A program made the position numbers and the translations under genes. A stretch of 64,000 nucleotides of DNA, from NCBI RefSeq assembly GCF_964204645.1, contig NC_134033.1:8220231-8284230 (forward strand), given 5' to 3'. The first letter of the stretch is position 1. The number at the start of each line of letters is the position of its first letter. Shown piece after piece: positions 10,812-21,858 of the stretch. The DNA comes from Tubulanus polymorphus. Taxonomy: Eukaryota; Nemertea; Palaeonemertea; Tubulaniformes; Tubulanidae. The notes beneath the pieces are model-generated. The model saw only the letters and a list, made by a program, of their open reading frames with translations. It did not search any database and had not been told where the DNA came from.

Positions 10812-12060
10812 CTACACTAAAGGGTCCGATCGGAAAGAACGGACACCTTGAGCCATGACAACAGGACCAAGTGAAGCTAATGAGCCTAACTGGCCTGAAA
10901 CATCCCGTAAATAAAATGACGTGAATGTCGACGGTGAATTCCAAAAGGCGGCCCGACAGACTTCCTCCAACGGAGCACCCGAAAAGGCTGCGCAGGAAGT
11001 AGCCATAGACCTCACTTGATGAGAAACGACTCCCTCCGAGGAAAGATTCTCCTTCAATAAAATGTCCTTGATCATTGAAGAGACCCATCGGGCTACTGTG
11101 TCCCGCGAAATATCACCCTTTAGGTGATCCAGCAGCGGAATAAATAACCGCTCCCGTGAACCCCTCCGTGAAGCAGAGCGATCTAAATAGAAACACAACG
11201 CCCGCACAGGACATAAAGTCCTGTCCGGGATGCCCGGTTCCACTCGATGTTTTAGGGCTTCAATTCGCCATTGACGCCCAACCGAGCCTGGTCGTTGGTT
11301 CTTTGCCAAAAATTCCAAAGCAGGCCGCAGCGAAACAAATTCATTCGCTGGCCCAAAGACAATGTGACCTTGTCGGACTGAAAGCGCATGAATCTCAGAG
11401 CGACGGGCCGAGCAAGCCAAGAACAGCAAAAATACAGTCTTTTATGACAAATTCGCAAAAGACGCTGCCGAAAGAGGTTCAAATGGAGCCTCCATTAACT
11501 TCTTCAAAATTACAGACAGATCCCATGGTGGAACTGTCCTTGTTACCCGAGGCCGGGAAATGGAAAACCCAGCAACCAGCTGGGATATCCGATGATCCCC
11601 TGCTACATTTGGCCATCCAGAAGCACGCAATGTATGAGAAATCGCGGAGCGGTAACCTTTAATAGTTATGACCTGTAAACCTTTTGCTACAAATAGGTGC
11701 AGTAAAAAATCTGCCAATTGAGCTACAGAGGGTGAGCATGGATCAATTTCCCCTGCAGCACACCAATCCGCAAAATGACTCCATTTGGCATCGTAAATGG
11801 TACTTGTTGATGGCCGCTTAGATCCTGCGATAAAGGAGGCAGCCTGTTCTGAAAAGCCTGAAGCTGACAAGGATCGCTGGACAATGGCCAGGCGAGCAGA
11901 TTTAACCACTGGCTGTTTGGATGATGCCGAAAGATCCCCTGAGACAGAAGCGATGGGAAATCCGGAAGAATCCTGGGGTTGTCGCACAGTAGGTTGAGAA
12001 GTGGTAGGAACCATTTCTGAGCCGGCCAACATGGTGCTACCAGAACTATGTTGCAATTGA
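10812..12060 (-). pseudogene. DIRS tyrosine recombinase, one in-frame TAA
   Basis: Integrates the circular DNA intermediate. The N-terminal SAM-like part (STIYDAKWSHFADWC, LADFLLHLF, IKGYRSAISHTL) lies upstream of a TAA at 11442-11444; the catalytic part continues in the same frame: ARRSEIHAL (Arg I), VSHQVRSMATS (HxxR), AFWNSPSTFTSFYLRDV (Trp and the Tyr nucleophile). It overlaps the end of the RT frame, as in other DIRS elements. The 5' limit is approximate because the frame runs open into RT antiphase sequence. Confidence 0.88.
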
Positions 12061-13894
12061 CTGATCTCTCTATTTGATCCAGTAAGCGCGGCAGGACTGG
12101 TGTGGGCGGGAACGCATACGCATGCATCCCCGACCAGTCCAGAGAGAAGGCATCGACCCCCCACGCTTCCGCGTCTGGAAACGGGGACACAAACAGAGGA
12201 CACCTCCGATTGAACCGGGTGGCAAACAGATCCAGCAGCGGATTGCCAAAAATGCCCCGAACCCGATCGGCTACTTCTTGGTGGAGAACCCATTCTGTCG
12301 CAATAGCCTGACCTCGACGAGACAGAGCATCGGCCATCACGTTCCTTTTCCCTGCTAAATGTGCCACAGTCAGGGACACGCCCTTTGTCTGGCACCAAAG
12401 AAGAATTTTGGCCGACAGACCTGTGCGGGTTTCTGAGTGAGTGCCCCCTTGGTTCTGAAGGTAAGCCCTCACTGTTGAATTGTTTGTGGCTAACCAAACG
12501 TGGTGGCCCTCCACTCTCCTGTGAAAGAACTTCAGGGCCTTCCACACGGCCAGCATTTCTAGGAAATTTATGTGGTTGGTGGCCTCGTAGCGAGACCATT
12601 TCCCGGCTTTGACTCGGTTCTCCAGATGTGCCCCCCAACCTTGGTGACTGGCATCCGTGAAAACACGAACTGGAGCCTCTAACGGGGCTAGTGACACCCC
12701 GAGCCGAAGATTCGTAGTGGCCGCCCACCACTGAAGATCCGGACTTAGATCGGTTGGAGGTACGGGAATCAAGGCCTCCCAGTTGCCCTTCGACTGAGAC
12801 CAGACCACCTTCCAATATTGTTGCAAACGCCTGCTTCTGAGGCGGCCTAAGGGCACCACCAGACCCATGGAGCTGATGGAGCCTAGAAGCCGTGACCAGT
12901 AACGAGCTGTTCTCGGGGTTGTGGACACTCCCGCTACAGCTTCTTGAAGTTTGGCCACTCGAACCATAGACGGAAAGACTTTGCCGATTCGGAGATCGAA
13001 GTCCATGCCGAGATAAGTGAACTGTTGGGCCGGCGTCAACTGAGATTTTTCCCTGTTTACGCGGAACCCTAGCTGATGGACTAAGTCCAAGACTGAGGTC
13101 ATTGCCTCCCGACATTCCTGAGCCGAATTCGCGACTATTAACCAGTCGTCGAGGTAAACGAACAGTCGAACACCCCTTGACTGAAGTACCTTCTGAACTG
13201 ACTTGACCAACTTGGTGAAAACCCACGGGGCCGTACTGAGGCCAAATGGAAGAGACCTGAATTGGAACTGGCGGCCTTTCCACTTTATCCTGAGAAATCG
13301 CCGAGATTTTGGGTGAATTGGAACCTGAAAGTAAGCATCTTTCAGGTCCAATGAAGCCGCCCATTGACCCGGACGGAGCCCTTGAATCACGTCCTTGGGC
13401 TTGGTCATCCGGAACCTTGGAATGTCTAGGTGCCGATTGAGGGATGACAGATCTATCACTGTCCGTTGACCCCCTGTGGCCTTTGGTACCATGAATATTC
13501 GAGAAAACCAGCCGGGAGAAGTTTCGTTGCAAACTGGTTCTATCGCTCCCTTCTCTGCCAGTTCCTTGAGAGCCGGAGAGATTAAGGCCTCCTGACCTGG
13601 TTTTGGCCGCATGTCGGGAGGTGACCTCATCAGGCGCGGTCGCCTTAGGAAACGGAGACGGTAGCCCCGAGAGACGACCCGGGAGGGCCAACCGTCTCCA
13701 AAGAGGTCGGACCAGTGGGTTGCTGCCTGCTGCAGACAACCTCCCACTGGTCCCAAGAATTCATTTCGAGTTTTTCCGAAAGGAAGAGCCCCTTTTTGGA
13801 GCCTTCCCCTTGCCTCGATACGAACCGGAACTGTTACGACCGGACGAGGCTTGACACGATTGTTGAAGTTGCGCGCTAGTTCTCCAACCGGCAT
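11723..13894 (-). CDS. DIRS reverse transcriptase / RNase H polyprotein
   Basis: 723-codon open frame. RT motifs: FMVPKATGGQRTVIDLSSLN, SLDLKDAYFQVPIHP, SLPFGLSTAPWVF and the catalytic YLDD (LFVYLDDWL). RNase H: VRVFTDASHQGWG, INFLEMLAVWKAL, NVMADALSR. The C-terminal third (LLDLFATRFN, AFSLDWSG, APCWPAQKW) is the extension found after RNase H in DIRS elements; I do not assign it an activity. No internal stops. The true start may lie upstream, since the frame overlaps the end of ORF1. Confidence 0.92.
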   Translation of the reverse strand: MPVGELARNFNNRVKPRPVVTVPVRIEARGRLQKGALPFGKTRNEFLGPVGGCLQQAATHWSDLFGDGWPSRVVSRGYRLRFLRRPRLMRSPPDMRPKPGQEALISPALKELAEKGAIEPVCNETSPGWFSRIFMVPKATGGQRTVIDLSSLNRHLDIPRFRMTKPKDVIQGLRPGQWAASLDLKDAYFQVPIHPKSRRFLRIKWKGRQFQFRSLPFGLSTAPWVFTKLVKSVQKVLQSRGVRLFVYLDDWLIVANSAQECREAMTSVLDLVHQLGFRVNREKSQLTPAQQFTYLGMDFDLRIGKVFPSMVRVAKLQEAVAGVSTTPRTARYWSRLLGSISSMGLVVPLGRLRSRRLQQYWKVVWSQSKGNWEALIPVPPTDLSPDLQWWAATTNLRLGVSLAPLEAPVRVFTDASHQGWGAHLENRVKAGKWSRYEATNHINFLEMLAVWKALKFFHRRVEGHHVWLATNNSTVRAYLQNQGGTHSETRTGLSAKILLWCQTKGVSLTVAHLAGKRNVMADALSRRGQAIATEWVLHQEVADRVRGIFGNPLLDLFATRFNRRCPLFVSPFPDAEAWGVDAFSLDWSGMHAYAFPPTPVLPRLLDQIERSVNCNIVLVAPCWPAQKWFLPLLNLLCDNPRILPDFPSLLSQGIFRHHPNSQWLNLLAWPLSSDPCQLQAFQNRLPPLSQDLSGHQQVPFTMPNGVILRIGVLQGKLIHAHPL

Positions 13895-16016
13895 CCGAAG
13901 CCGCCTGAGAAAGCGCTGAAGTTTGAGATGGTCCTGTTTGCGTCCGTGCCGAACCTTGCGCCGCCGGCGTCGGACCAGAACGCTTTTTCCACGGAGTTCG
14001 GGGGTTGGACTTGGCCTGAACCTCCCGAATCTTCCTCAGCTCTGCGGACACCGGAGCGCACCAACCGGAGAAGAGACGTGAAGACGTCCCCAATGGGGCT
14101 CTCAGCAAAGCATTGGACACCATATCCGGTAGACGAGTTTTGGCACTGGAGTCCATCACTGACTGACGGGAGGCTCACACCAGATTAGCCTGACCCCGAA
14201 CCGACAACGGAATTACATGCGAAACAGACCGAGCCAAAGATTGGATAATCCGGTCCATTCCCTCCAGTTTTAGGGCAACTGACTCTGGGTCGGAGCCCGC
14301 ATGAACGGCGGCGTGAGTCTCGCGAAGCTCACCCGTCAACACCTTAAGTGCCATATCTTGAAACGAACCAACCCTGGTAAGATTGTCCAGGATTGACGTC
14401 ATGGCCACCAAACCGGACTTAGGCAAACGAATACCCGACTGTGCTGTAACAGTATCCGGGCTGATCAAAGTATAATCAGCATCCAGGCAGTTATGACTGT
14501 GATCCACGACACCTGGAGTTGCGTAATACGCCGAGCGAAATGCGCCTATAGGTGGATCGGTTGAACTAAAATATTTCCCAGATTTCATACCCCGTTCTGG
14601 AGGGGGAAATGAAAAAGTTCCAGGCCGACATTCACCCCATAATTGCGTATCCAATCGAGCCCATTCTCTTGAAACCGCTGACGATTCCCGTAAAACGTTA
14701 AGATCGGAGTCCGGAGGGCGATAAGCTTCCATTGACTCACCGACCAGAGGAGCTGCTGTGGGCTTAGCGCGAGTTGCCCCATGCTTGACAAAGAACTCAC
14801 TTATCATCGCTCTAAATGGCATGTCCCCCGCTGGTTCGGATAAAACTGAACGGGACGGAGATACATTGCGAGCCAGGGAAGCCCCCATCGTCTGGGGCAA
14901 CCCACAATTGCTTGCGACAGGAACGACCCCAGAAGGAATTGCCGCCTCTGGGACCGGATCCTCATTGAAATCAGACCCTACCGCAGCATCCAGGAATTCA
15001 GAGTCAGAATTCCGAAAAACTGAGTGGGCTGGCGAACTTCTAACCGGACAATCAGGAATAGGCTTACCTGTTGTAGAAGTTGCAGCGACTTGTTGCGACG
15101 AAGATAACAAGTTTAAAATTTTCTCCTCAAATACATGGAAATCCTTCTGAGTCAGGTATTTTCCAGTATCCCGACGATCATGCCGACTTCGGTGACGGTC
15201 CCTCGAACGGGATCGCGACCTACTAGAAGAATCGCTTTCATCGCTAACCAACGTCGACGAACGATGAGAAGACCGACGGCGAAACTTCCGACAATAACGA
15301 TCGTAGTCCCTCTCGCGATCAAACCTTGATCTGCGAGAAGGAGATCTTGCTCGTTTATTACGCTCACGGCGTCTAAATCTAGTGGGAGAGCGAGCTCTAT
15401 CCCCGGAGCGACGATCAGAATCAGACGATGAACGTACCGGATGTTTTGAACCAGACGACGTCTGGACCGGACCGGTGGCCGAACCGGACCGATGCCCGAC
15501 CCGGACCGGTACCGACCGAACCGGTGCGGGCCGTTCGCGACTACCGCGGCGCGCGCTCGGTTCCGAACATGTAGTCTGAACCGGCCAAACCGGCCGAACC
15601 GGTGAACGACCAGAGACCGGTGAATGACCGGAGACCGGTGCCGGTGAACCAGCGTTCCTCCCCGGTGAACGGAGTTGGGAAGCCGATCGTACCTGAATGA
15701 CCGGCGACCGCTCCGCTTTACGATAAGAAACAGGATTAGAAACGTCGGTTGGCACATCGGCCGAAACCGACGAATCCCTGCTAACTCGACGACGATCTCT
15801 TAGTTTAAGAGCCTTATCGGCCCGAAGCCAAAGGTCCTCGGACCACACGACGCAAATATTGCAAGGATTGCTCCTTGCACATATTTGACCGGATTTGCGC
15901 CTGCACGACGCACATGAATCGTGGTTGTCCCAGGCGCCAAACAAATGCCCGCATCCTTCCCCACCACGATGATGACCCTTAGGAGGGGGTGGCATAATTA
16001 TCCTGTTACAAATCAA
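13761..16016 (-). pseudogene. DIRS ORF1 (gag-like), one in-frame TGA
   Basis: The putative structural protein of the element. 613 codons from the Met at 16016, then TGA at 14175-14177; the same frame continues to a TAA at 13761, about 750 codons in total. It starts MICNRIIMPPPPKGHHRGG, has Cys-rich pieces near the N-terminus (CGHLF, CASC, CNIC), a long Ser/Arg/Pro-rich low-complexity middle, and after the stop a Gly/Ser/Arg/Lys-rich tail (RGKGKAPKRGSS). Homology to known DIRS gag is assumed from position. Confidence 0.75.
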
Positions 16017-16199
16017 AACAATTCAATTCAATTCAATCAAATTATATTTGTAAATAAAATTCTTACGGAAAAAAAGAAATCAGGGATAACCCCCAAACCG
16101 AACGGACTCACCGTTACGAGAGTGAAAACTCCCTAATATTCTAATTCCCAGATTTTTACGGCGAAAAAATCCAACGCGTTCTACTGCGAGAACGCCAAG

Positions 16200-16320
16200 A
16201 AAAAAGATGGCGGATTTCGCCGGTGGCTAAATGCAATACCGCAGGGCCGGGTCGTATAGAAAAACCATTGGCGATAAATCCAAATTTAGAAAATATTGGC
16301 AAAAACCATAGGAAAGGGTA
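16200..16320. repeat. DIRS inverted terminal repeat (5' side)
   Basis: Exact inverted copy of 10281-10401. Confidence 0.9.
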
Positions 16321-17000
16321 CAGTACTCGATGGAAATAGTAATTATTGCAGATCAATAAAAAGTGGATACAAGTAAATAATGGATACAAGTTGCTGTAGC
16401 CGTAGGATCAAAAACTAAGACATCTTTTACTTGATGTCCCGTTCAACACACTACAAACACACTACATACAACGCGTGAAAATGGAATAATGGATATTTTT
16501 AGACATAGGGAAATAATTCTGATGGAAATATTTTTCGATGGAAATTTATTTTTCATGACAAAATTATTTTTTTGACAATAATTTGGAAATATTTCCATGG
16601 CCCTTATCAGCCACCATAGTATTGTGCTAACAAGAGAATTCAAGATTACTGCCCTGGCAATCGTGAAACAAGATATTTCTTTTTATCAAATGTGCGCCCC
16701 CTTTTTGAATTGGCGAGATCTGTCTCTGGGGATTGCTTTCGAGCTGTGACCCTTTGACAATGCTGGAGAGAACTTTTGGAGAATGAGATTCATTAGGATG
16801 ACGTGTTTCCTGATCGGCTAGTAGTGTGGAAAAACTCTGCTTCATACTCATTACTGATAGATAGATTTTGAACAACAGCTAAGTAAGTACATGGTACAAA
16901 CAGACAAGGTAGCCATATGAATGATAGTGGCAAAATCAACCCTTGGTCACCCTTATCAATTCAAAATTGATGTTCAGTAGATATGTATTATCCCAAATAC

Positions 17001-17206
17001 CTGAGCAGGTGCTTCACATACGGAGCATCGACTGATGTATCGTTTGATTCCTCCATCTTTAATCGGGTTCATCATCGGAGTCATTGGCTCCGGGGTTGAT
17101 AACCAATAACTATAGTCTGTTCTCGATGCCGTGTAGCAGACATTATTAACATTACAGAACATGTACGGCATTGTACTGAAACGCTGTAAACAACTGCCAT
17201 GAGATC
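17001..17206 (-). CDS. Collagen IV exon, NC1 first subdomain (rest)
   Basis: Acceptor tttctttttcag, donor gtattt; 206 nt, phase 1 to 0. Encodes [18 protein letters not shown]..., [11 protein letters not shown] and [12 protein letters not shown]. The cysteines of subdomain 1 are present, and the Met in STPEPM corresponds to the sulfilimine Met of the family. The DIRS element lies in the next intron. Confidence 0.95.
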
Positions 17207-17344
17207 CTGAAAAAGAAAAATCAATAACATTGATATTACCGAGCTATTCGTGAAACTACCATTTCTTAGGCTTATATCCTTTTTTACTTAAAGAATCAAC
17301 CAATTACTCATCCATCCTAGTGGAGGATGTCTACTAGGAAAATG

Positions 17345-17602
17345 GTTTTCACTCTGGCAGTCTCATGATGCAATCAGATTTGAATCCCTGTTGAGGGAGA
17401 ATGTGTCCACCGGGGCAGGGGTTTAAACTGTAGCAGTCTCATGGTGTTATTTGGTTTGGATATCTGTTGAGGGAGGATGCGTTTACGAGGGCAGGGGTGT
17501 TTACTGTGGCAGAGTCTCATGATGTTATTAGGTTTGAATATCTGTTGAGGGAAGATGCGTTTACTAGGGCAGGGATTTATACTGCTACAGTGTTCAAATC
17601 CC
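17345..17602. repeat. ~77-bp tandem repeat related to a tRNA-like sequence
   Basis: tctcatgatg-type units at about 17361, 17437 and 17515 (spacing 76 and 78), each followed by gtttgaatatctgttgaggga, a degenerate box-B-like sequence. The same motif family occurs in the foldbacks at 25690 and 36259. Confidence 0.6.
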
Positions 17603-17697
17603 TCCTCAGCGGATGTCCATCAGTTGTAATATCACGTGATGTCCTATCAGCAGGACATGGAAATCGTAATATCATTCAATACAGCTCTACAGTTAGT

Positions 17698-18540
17698 CGG
17701 TGTTGTCATATCGTGGAATCACGGAATCGTGGAATTTTCCAAAAATACGGAATGTCTTTATATTCATGAGATGTTCAAATACTAACTGGGTTTTCCAAAG
17801 GGATATCCTTTGTCGGACAAGGCGCCGACGCACATGGAGAAGCAACTATATAACAGCTTTCTCTTCACAAATAACGGAGTTAATAAAACAAACCATTTCA
17901 TAATCTTAAATATCATTCAACTTTAATTAGATTTTCTAGACACACTACACTCGCTTCAATCACAATTTAGATGCATGAAACGCATGAAAAATCCTAAGCC
18001 AGAATATGCATTGTGTCAATTCATTTTTTGTCTGACATAGATTATTTCGGCATATTTCTGTTGATCGTTTGAATACATACCTCAGTTTGGTCTTTTTATG
18101 ACCAGCGAAACCGTGCGGTCTAAATAAATCATTGTTTTTATATCCATTTTACAATGCAGCATTAGTTGGACTAAATGAAGGCTTATCAGTGGAAAAATAT
18201 GCAGAACTCGTAGATGCGGTTGCGGTCTCACCCGATGTACTGCCTCCGGTACAGGCCAGATACCCCAGTCACTGTGGGGTCAGCAGTTAATGTTGATAGA
18301 TTAATTGCCTAGGTTCTCCATTTTGTCATTGAGAAGTGTCGTTAATTGGTTGAGTGAAGATAATAATAAATTATTACATAGGCCTACCGGGTGCCGGTAA
18401 TGAAAAAATGCATCCGGCGCCTTGTCCAACAAAGGGCATCACTATGGAAAAACCCAGTTACTATTTATAATGAAAATGAAGAAATTCTGTGTTTTTATGA
18501 AAATTCCGTGATTCCCTGATTCTGCGATATGACAACACCG
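17698..18540. mobile_element. Foldback element with ~140-bp inverted ends
   Basis: CGGTGTTGTCATATCG at 17698 is matched by the inverted copy ending at 18540, and similarity continues for about 140 bp (shared AACTGGGTTTT, TTGTCGGACAAGGCGCCG versions). The interior has no ORF. No convincing target duplication. Confidence 0.65.
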
Positions 18541-18591
18541 TGCTTTAGTTTGATTGACATAAAGCATTTATTTACAGTAAGCCTAACTTAC

Positions 18592-18704
18592 CCAAGTCTT
18601 GACCATGAGGACGTCCGTTGCCTTGGAAGAACAATAATGAATAGCCATCCCATAGTTTGTTAGTTCCGACAGGACATTCAGGTATATCAACTGTCTGGCT
18701 ATGC
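18592..18704 (-). CDS. Collagen IV exon, NC1 first subdomain (N-terminal part)
   Basis: Acceptor tttgtctactag, donor gtaagt; 113 nt, phase 2 to 1. Encodes (R)[30 protein letters not shown]...HGQDL(G), the conserved opening of C4 subdomain 1. The phase-2 start was chosen over an upstream AG because it joins exactly with the Arg codon split at 21109. Confidence 0.93.
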
Positions 18705-18859
18705 CTAGTAGACAAAAAGTACACGAATTTGCCTCGGTTAAGCTGTTTCATGTCATAAAAATTGACATTTATTCAACATATTTGCTTCCACCTATGAGAT
18801 ATAACGTACTAGGTCAGTGACCATTAGTACCAAGTTTGCCAGTATGAAATACCTCATGG

Positions 18860-19120
18860 TTCTTGCCCTGTACCATTACCAACATGAGATATATCATACT
18901 ATCAGGTTAGCTACCATTATGACTATGATATCTAATAGTACCAGGTCTGCTACCATTGCCACTATGAGATATCTCACAGTACCAGGTTTGCCACCATTAT
19001 CACCAAGAGATAACTCAAAGTACCAGCTCTACTACCATTATCACTATGAGATATCTCATTGAACTCATATCTCATAGCTTCAGTTCTACCACCAATGCGA
19101 CTATGAGATATCTCATACTA
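18860..19120. repeat. 41-bp minisatellite
   Basis: accatt starts at 18872, 18913, 18952, 18993 and 19034 with consensus accattatcactatgagatatct; a degenerate unit follows to 19120. Explains a spurious open frame here. Confidence 0.75.
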
Positions 19121-21108
19121 CGGTCAAACTTGCTTAAGTTGTAGTTGGGACAGAGATGAGAACGCCGACCTATATAATCCGCGTTTTTTTTTTTAGTTAC
19201 ACACGCGAACCAGCTGACGGCTTAGTTAGTTACCTAATCGTTGGTGGCAAGCTTGTGATGACTACCATGTAGTTTGTGAAAATATCCGATCGTGAAACTA
19301 AACCACAGTTAGGTTACTGACTACTGACGGCTTAGCCGTCAGCACTCGTGAGCGCCGAAGGCGCGAAGCTATTTTGGGGGGTTTGGGGCTCCCCCAAGAA
19401 AATTTTAGAAATTAAAAGCGTTTTCCGAGCACTTAGAGCGATATTGAACCCATGAACGACTTTTTTATTTTGGAAGGTAATGGCTAGTTCCAATGTGGTA
19501 CATCCTCATCCGATGACATTCAGCATCTCATGCATTACGGGTCGAGCCCTGAATTATTGCAGTAAAAATGCGCCGATGAATGCTCACTAAAAATCATCAC
19601 CATAATATCTGAAGGCGTTCGCCACACAAGCACGTCAACAGTAAGTAGGCCTATAATATACATTACTACTGTTGCCGCGCACGTGTATCGATAAAATACA
19701 TACACACTCATTGTAGTACAAATGTAGATACAAAATCACTGTGTTGCAATGAATATGCATTGAAATGCGATACTTTTACGTGACGATCAGTAAAACAGGC
19801 ACTGAACGCTTTTACGGGTCACCTGATTACCAATCGCGCCTGACCAATTGAGTGAGATCATCACCCCCCATACTTTTACATCATTTTTGGACTATTTGGA
19901 AAATTGATATTTTTCAATACCGAAATCCGCAGGAAACTGTGGATCTGCGGGGAATTCTCATCCCTGTTGGGATGACCATTACGTTAACAACCTATTCAAA
20001 TGACAACTTACACTTCATGAATTGAATTGGAGATATAAATTTGGACTCATTAATAGTAATCACTTAAAGCAATCTGACAAGTACCATACCATTGGTAGAA
20101 TTTTGTAGCAAGATTCATCTTGTTCACTGTTTGGTATTTCTACTCCAGCAAATGGAATGTCATGCTCATTGGTTGGCAACATTAACAATCAATTCTGAAC
20201 ACAATGTTTTCATCACTCATATCAGTATGAAGGAAGAATGACTGGGGCAATATATGTGTCAAAATGACTACTTAAAGGCCGAGGAGTATGGATGCTAGTT
20301 AACCGGGTGGCAAACACTTGAGATCGGCCGTCCCACTTTTACAGTATCTTGTTTATAATGTTTAGAGTGAGCGAGGTTGGCTCACAACAGAAAAGCAGGT
20401 CACACACAGTTAAATTTTACAAATTCATAAAAGTTTTCATATCAAGTTCTAAACTAATTTTAGATAATCTAGTCATAGTGGGAATGAAAATCTGATGCTG
20501 GCGATCTTTTTTTGTAGAGATAGGGCCAAGATTAAAGATTTTAGAGACATTTCAAATTTTTTGAAAATCATTAATTTTTATCCGATTTCGATGAAATTTG
20601 GACACAACATTGATGGTAGATAGCTAAACAAGTGTACGAAATTTCAGACTGATCCATTGACCATAGAAAAAGTTTTGATGTTGCCAAATTTTGGTACTAT
20701 GAATGAGGCTATGTTTTGTTTATGTATACTGATGACTATAGGTATCAAATTACTGTTACTGTGCTCTGTGAGCTATACTAATTCACTGGATAACTCCTCC
20801 CTCTATGTCATTCAAAGATTCAAATTTTGAAGGAAATACCAACTAAAAAGCTTAATTTCTCGTAGAGGAGGGCCTAAAACACATTTTTGACTGCAGAAAT
20901 GAATATATTACACATTAATACATATGTCTGACAAAAAGGAGGGTCAAAATCGGATAACTGACAGAGAAAATAGGAGATTTCTAGTTTCAACCGTTGGAGC
21001 TCTCTACTGCACTATTGCTTCATGGGTACTGCCATCTTTGACATTGATTGGGCTTTTATACTGCTCCTTCAAAAGAAAGGAATAACATACTTTGATTTAA
21101 TTTGTTAC
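19121..21108. other. Intron, no gene recognised
   Basis: Non-coding on both strands as far as I can tell. 19315-19420 holds a palindromic tgacggcttagccgtca and a G-rich ttggggggtttggggctcccccaag block that look like the end of an unassigned DNA transposon. Confidence 0.4.
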
Positions 21109-21316
21109 CTTGTGAAAAAGAATCCATGATCTCCTCCTACTGGACCTGGTAATCCAGGATTTCCAATCAAGCCAGGAGTACCTTCATAACCTCGAGTTCC
21201 TCCACTACCTTTAGGACCTCGGGAACCTCCAACACCTGGCAGACCTTCGGGACCTTGAGGCCCGACATATCCTTGGGGTCCATTTGTACCGGGTTCACCT
21301 TTAGGTCCATCAAAAC
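21109..21316 (-). CDS. Collagen IV exon, end of triple helix and entry to NC1
   Basis: Acceptor aactgtag, donor gtaaca; 208 nt, phase 1 to 2. Gly-X-Y from [10 protein letters not shown] to [11 protein letters not shown], then FFFT and a split Arg codon that continues as RHSQT in the next exon. GDHGF...TRHSQ is the usual helix-to-NC1 boundary of alpha1-type chains. Confidence 0.93.
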
Positions 21317-21739
21317 CTACAGTTAAAATGTACAATAGGTCTAGATCGTCAGTCCCTTACGAATTGTATGGGGTTAATAAAAGTTTTTATCTGCTATCTG
21401 GACCTGTGCCAATCAAACACTTTATCAGTATAGAAACACTAACCACACTAACGTGGTGAACGGATGATAAGACAAGAGGCCCATGGGCCTTGAAGCATTG
21501 GTAGATTATACTGTGGTAAGGTATTTAGTGGTTAATGCTTTACATATGCCGGAAAATGTTCTATGACGATGTTGATTGGGAGGACCACAGACTAAGAATT
21601 GAATGAATTTCATTTTTCTGCCGAACGATTTAGCCTACGCTATTTGTATTGTTAAACCTCATTAATTAATTTTCCATCATGTCCCAGCCAAGAGGTTTTT
21701 AAGCCTATTGGCTTGTTCATTTAACCTCACGACGGGACG

Positions 21740-21858
21740 GCCTTTGAAGTGTTGCCCGCACACTGTAAGCAGTCAGCAGGACTCGAACCCACTTGTCACT
21801 CAGCACTGATAGTGGATGCAACAGCATCACGCCTTATCTCACTGAGCTACTGAGGCCG
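21740..21858 (-). repeat. tRNA-derived SINE head
   Basis: Minus strand reads TAGCTCAGTGAGATAAGG (box A) and GGGTTCGAGTCC (box B) with a long variable region. Acceptor-stem pairing is not convincing and it runs on into unrelated sequence, so I read it as a tRNA-derived repeat rather than a working tRNA. Confidence 0.5.

Larger units (their letters stand above)
10238..16338 (-). mobile_element. DIRS-type tyrosine-recombinase retrotransposon
   Basis: 6.1 kb element in the intron between NC1 exons, oriented with the gene. Termini carry identical 121-bp inverted repeats (10281-10401 and 16200-16320). An internal complementary region at 10454-10551 matches, in inverted order, both outer edges, the hallmark of the DIRS circular-intermediate strategy. 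Coding order along the minus strand is gag-like ORF1, reverse transcriptase/RNase H, and overlapping tyrosine recombinase. There is no integrase and no LTR. Perfect inverted repeats suggest a recent insertion, yet ORF1 and the recombinase each carry one in-frame stop. Confidence 0.93.

Noticed and set aside
12060-13739. Long Ser-rich frame upstream of the DIRS recombinase
   Set aside because: It is the alternative frame of the RT/RNase H gene. Only its last ~200 codons have recombinase motifs, so I did not annotate the rest as protein.
18742-18745. Alternative acceptor for the first NC1 exon (gaaacag | CTTAAC)
   Set aside because: In frame, but it would not complete the split Arg codon of exon 21109-21316; the acceptor at 18705-18707 does so exactly.
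21740-21858. Functional tRNA gene (minus strand)
   Set aside because: Boxes A and B are present but the acceptor stem does not pair convincingly and the variable region is long; treated as a SINE head.
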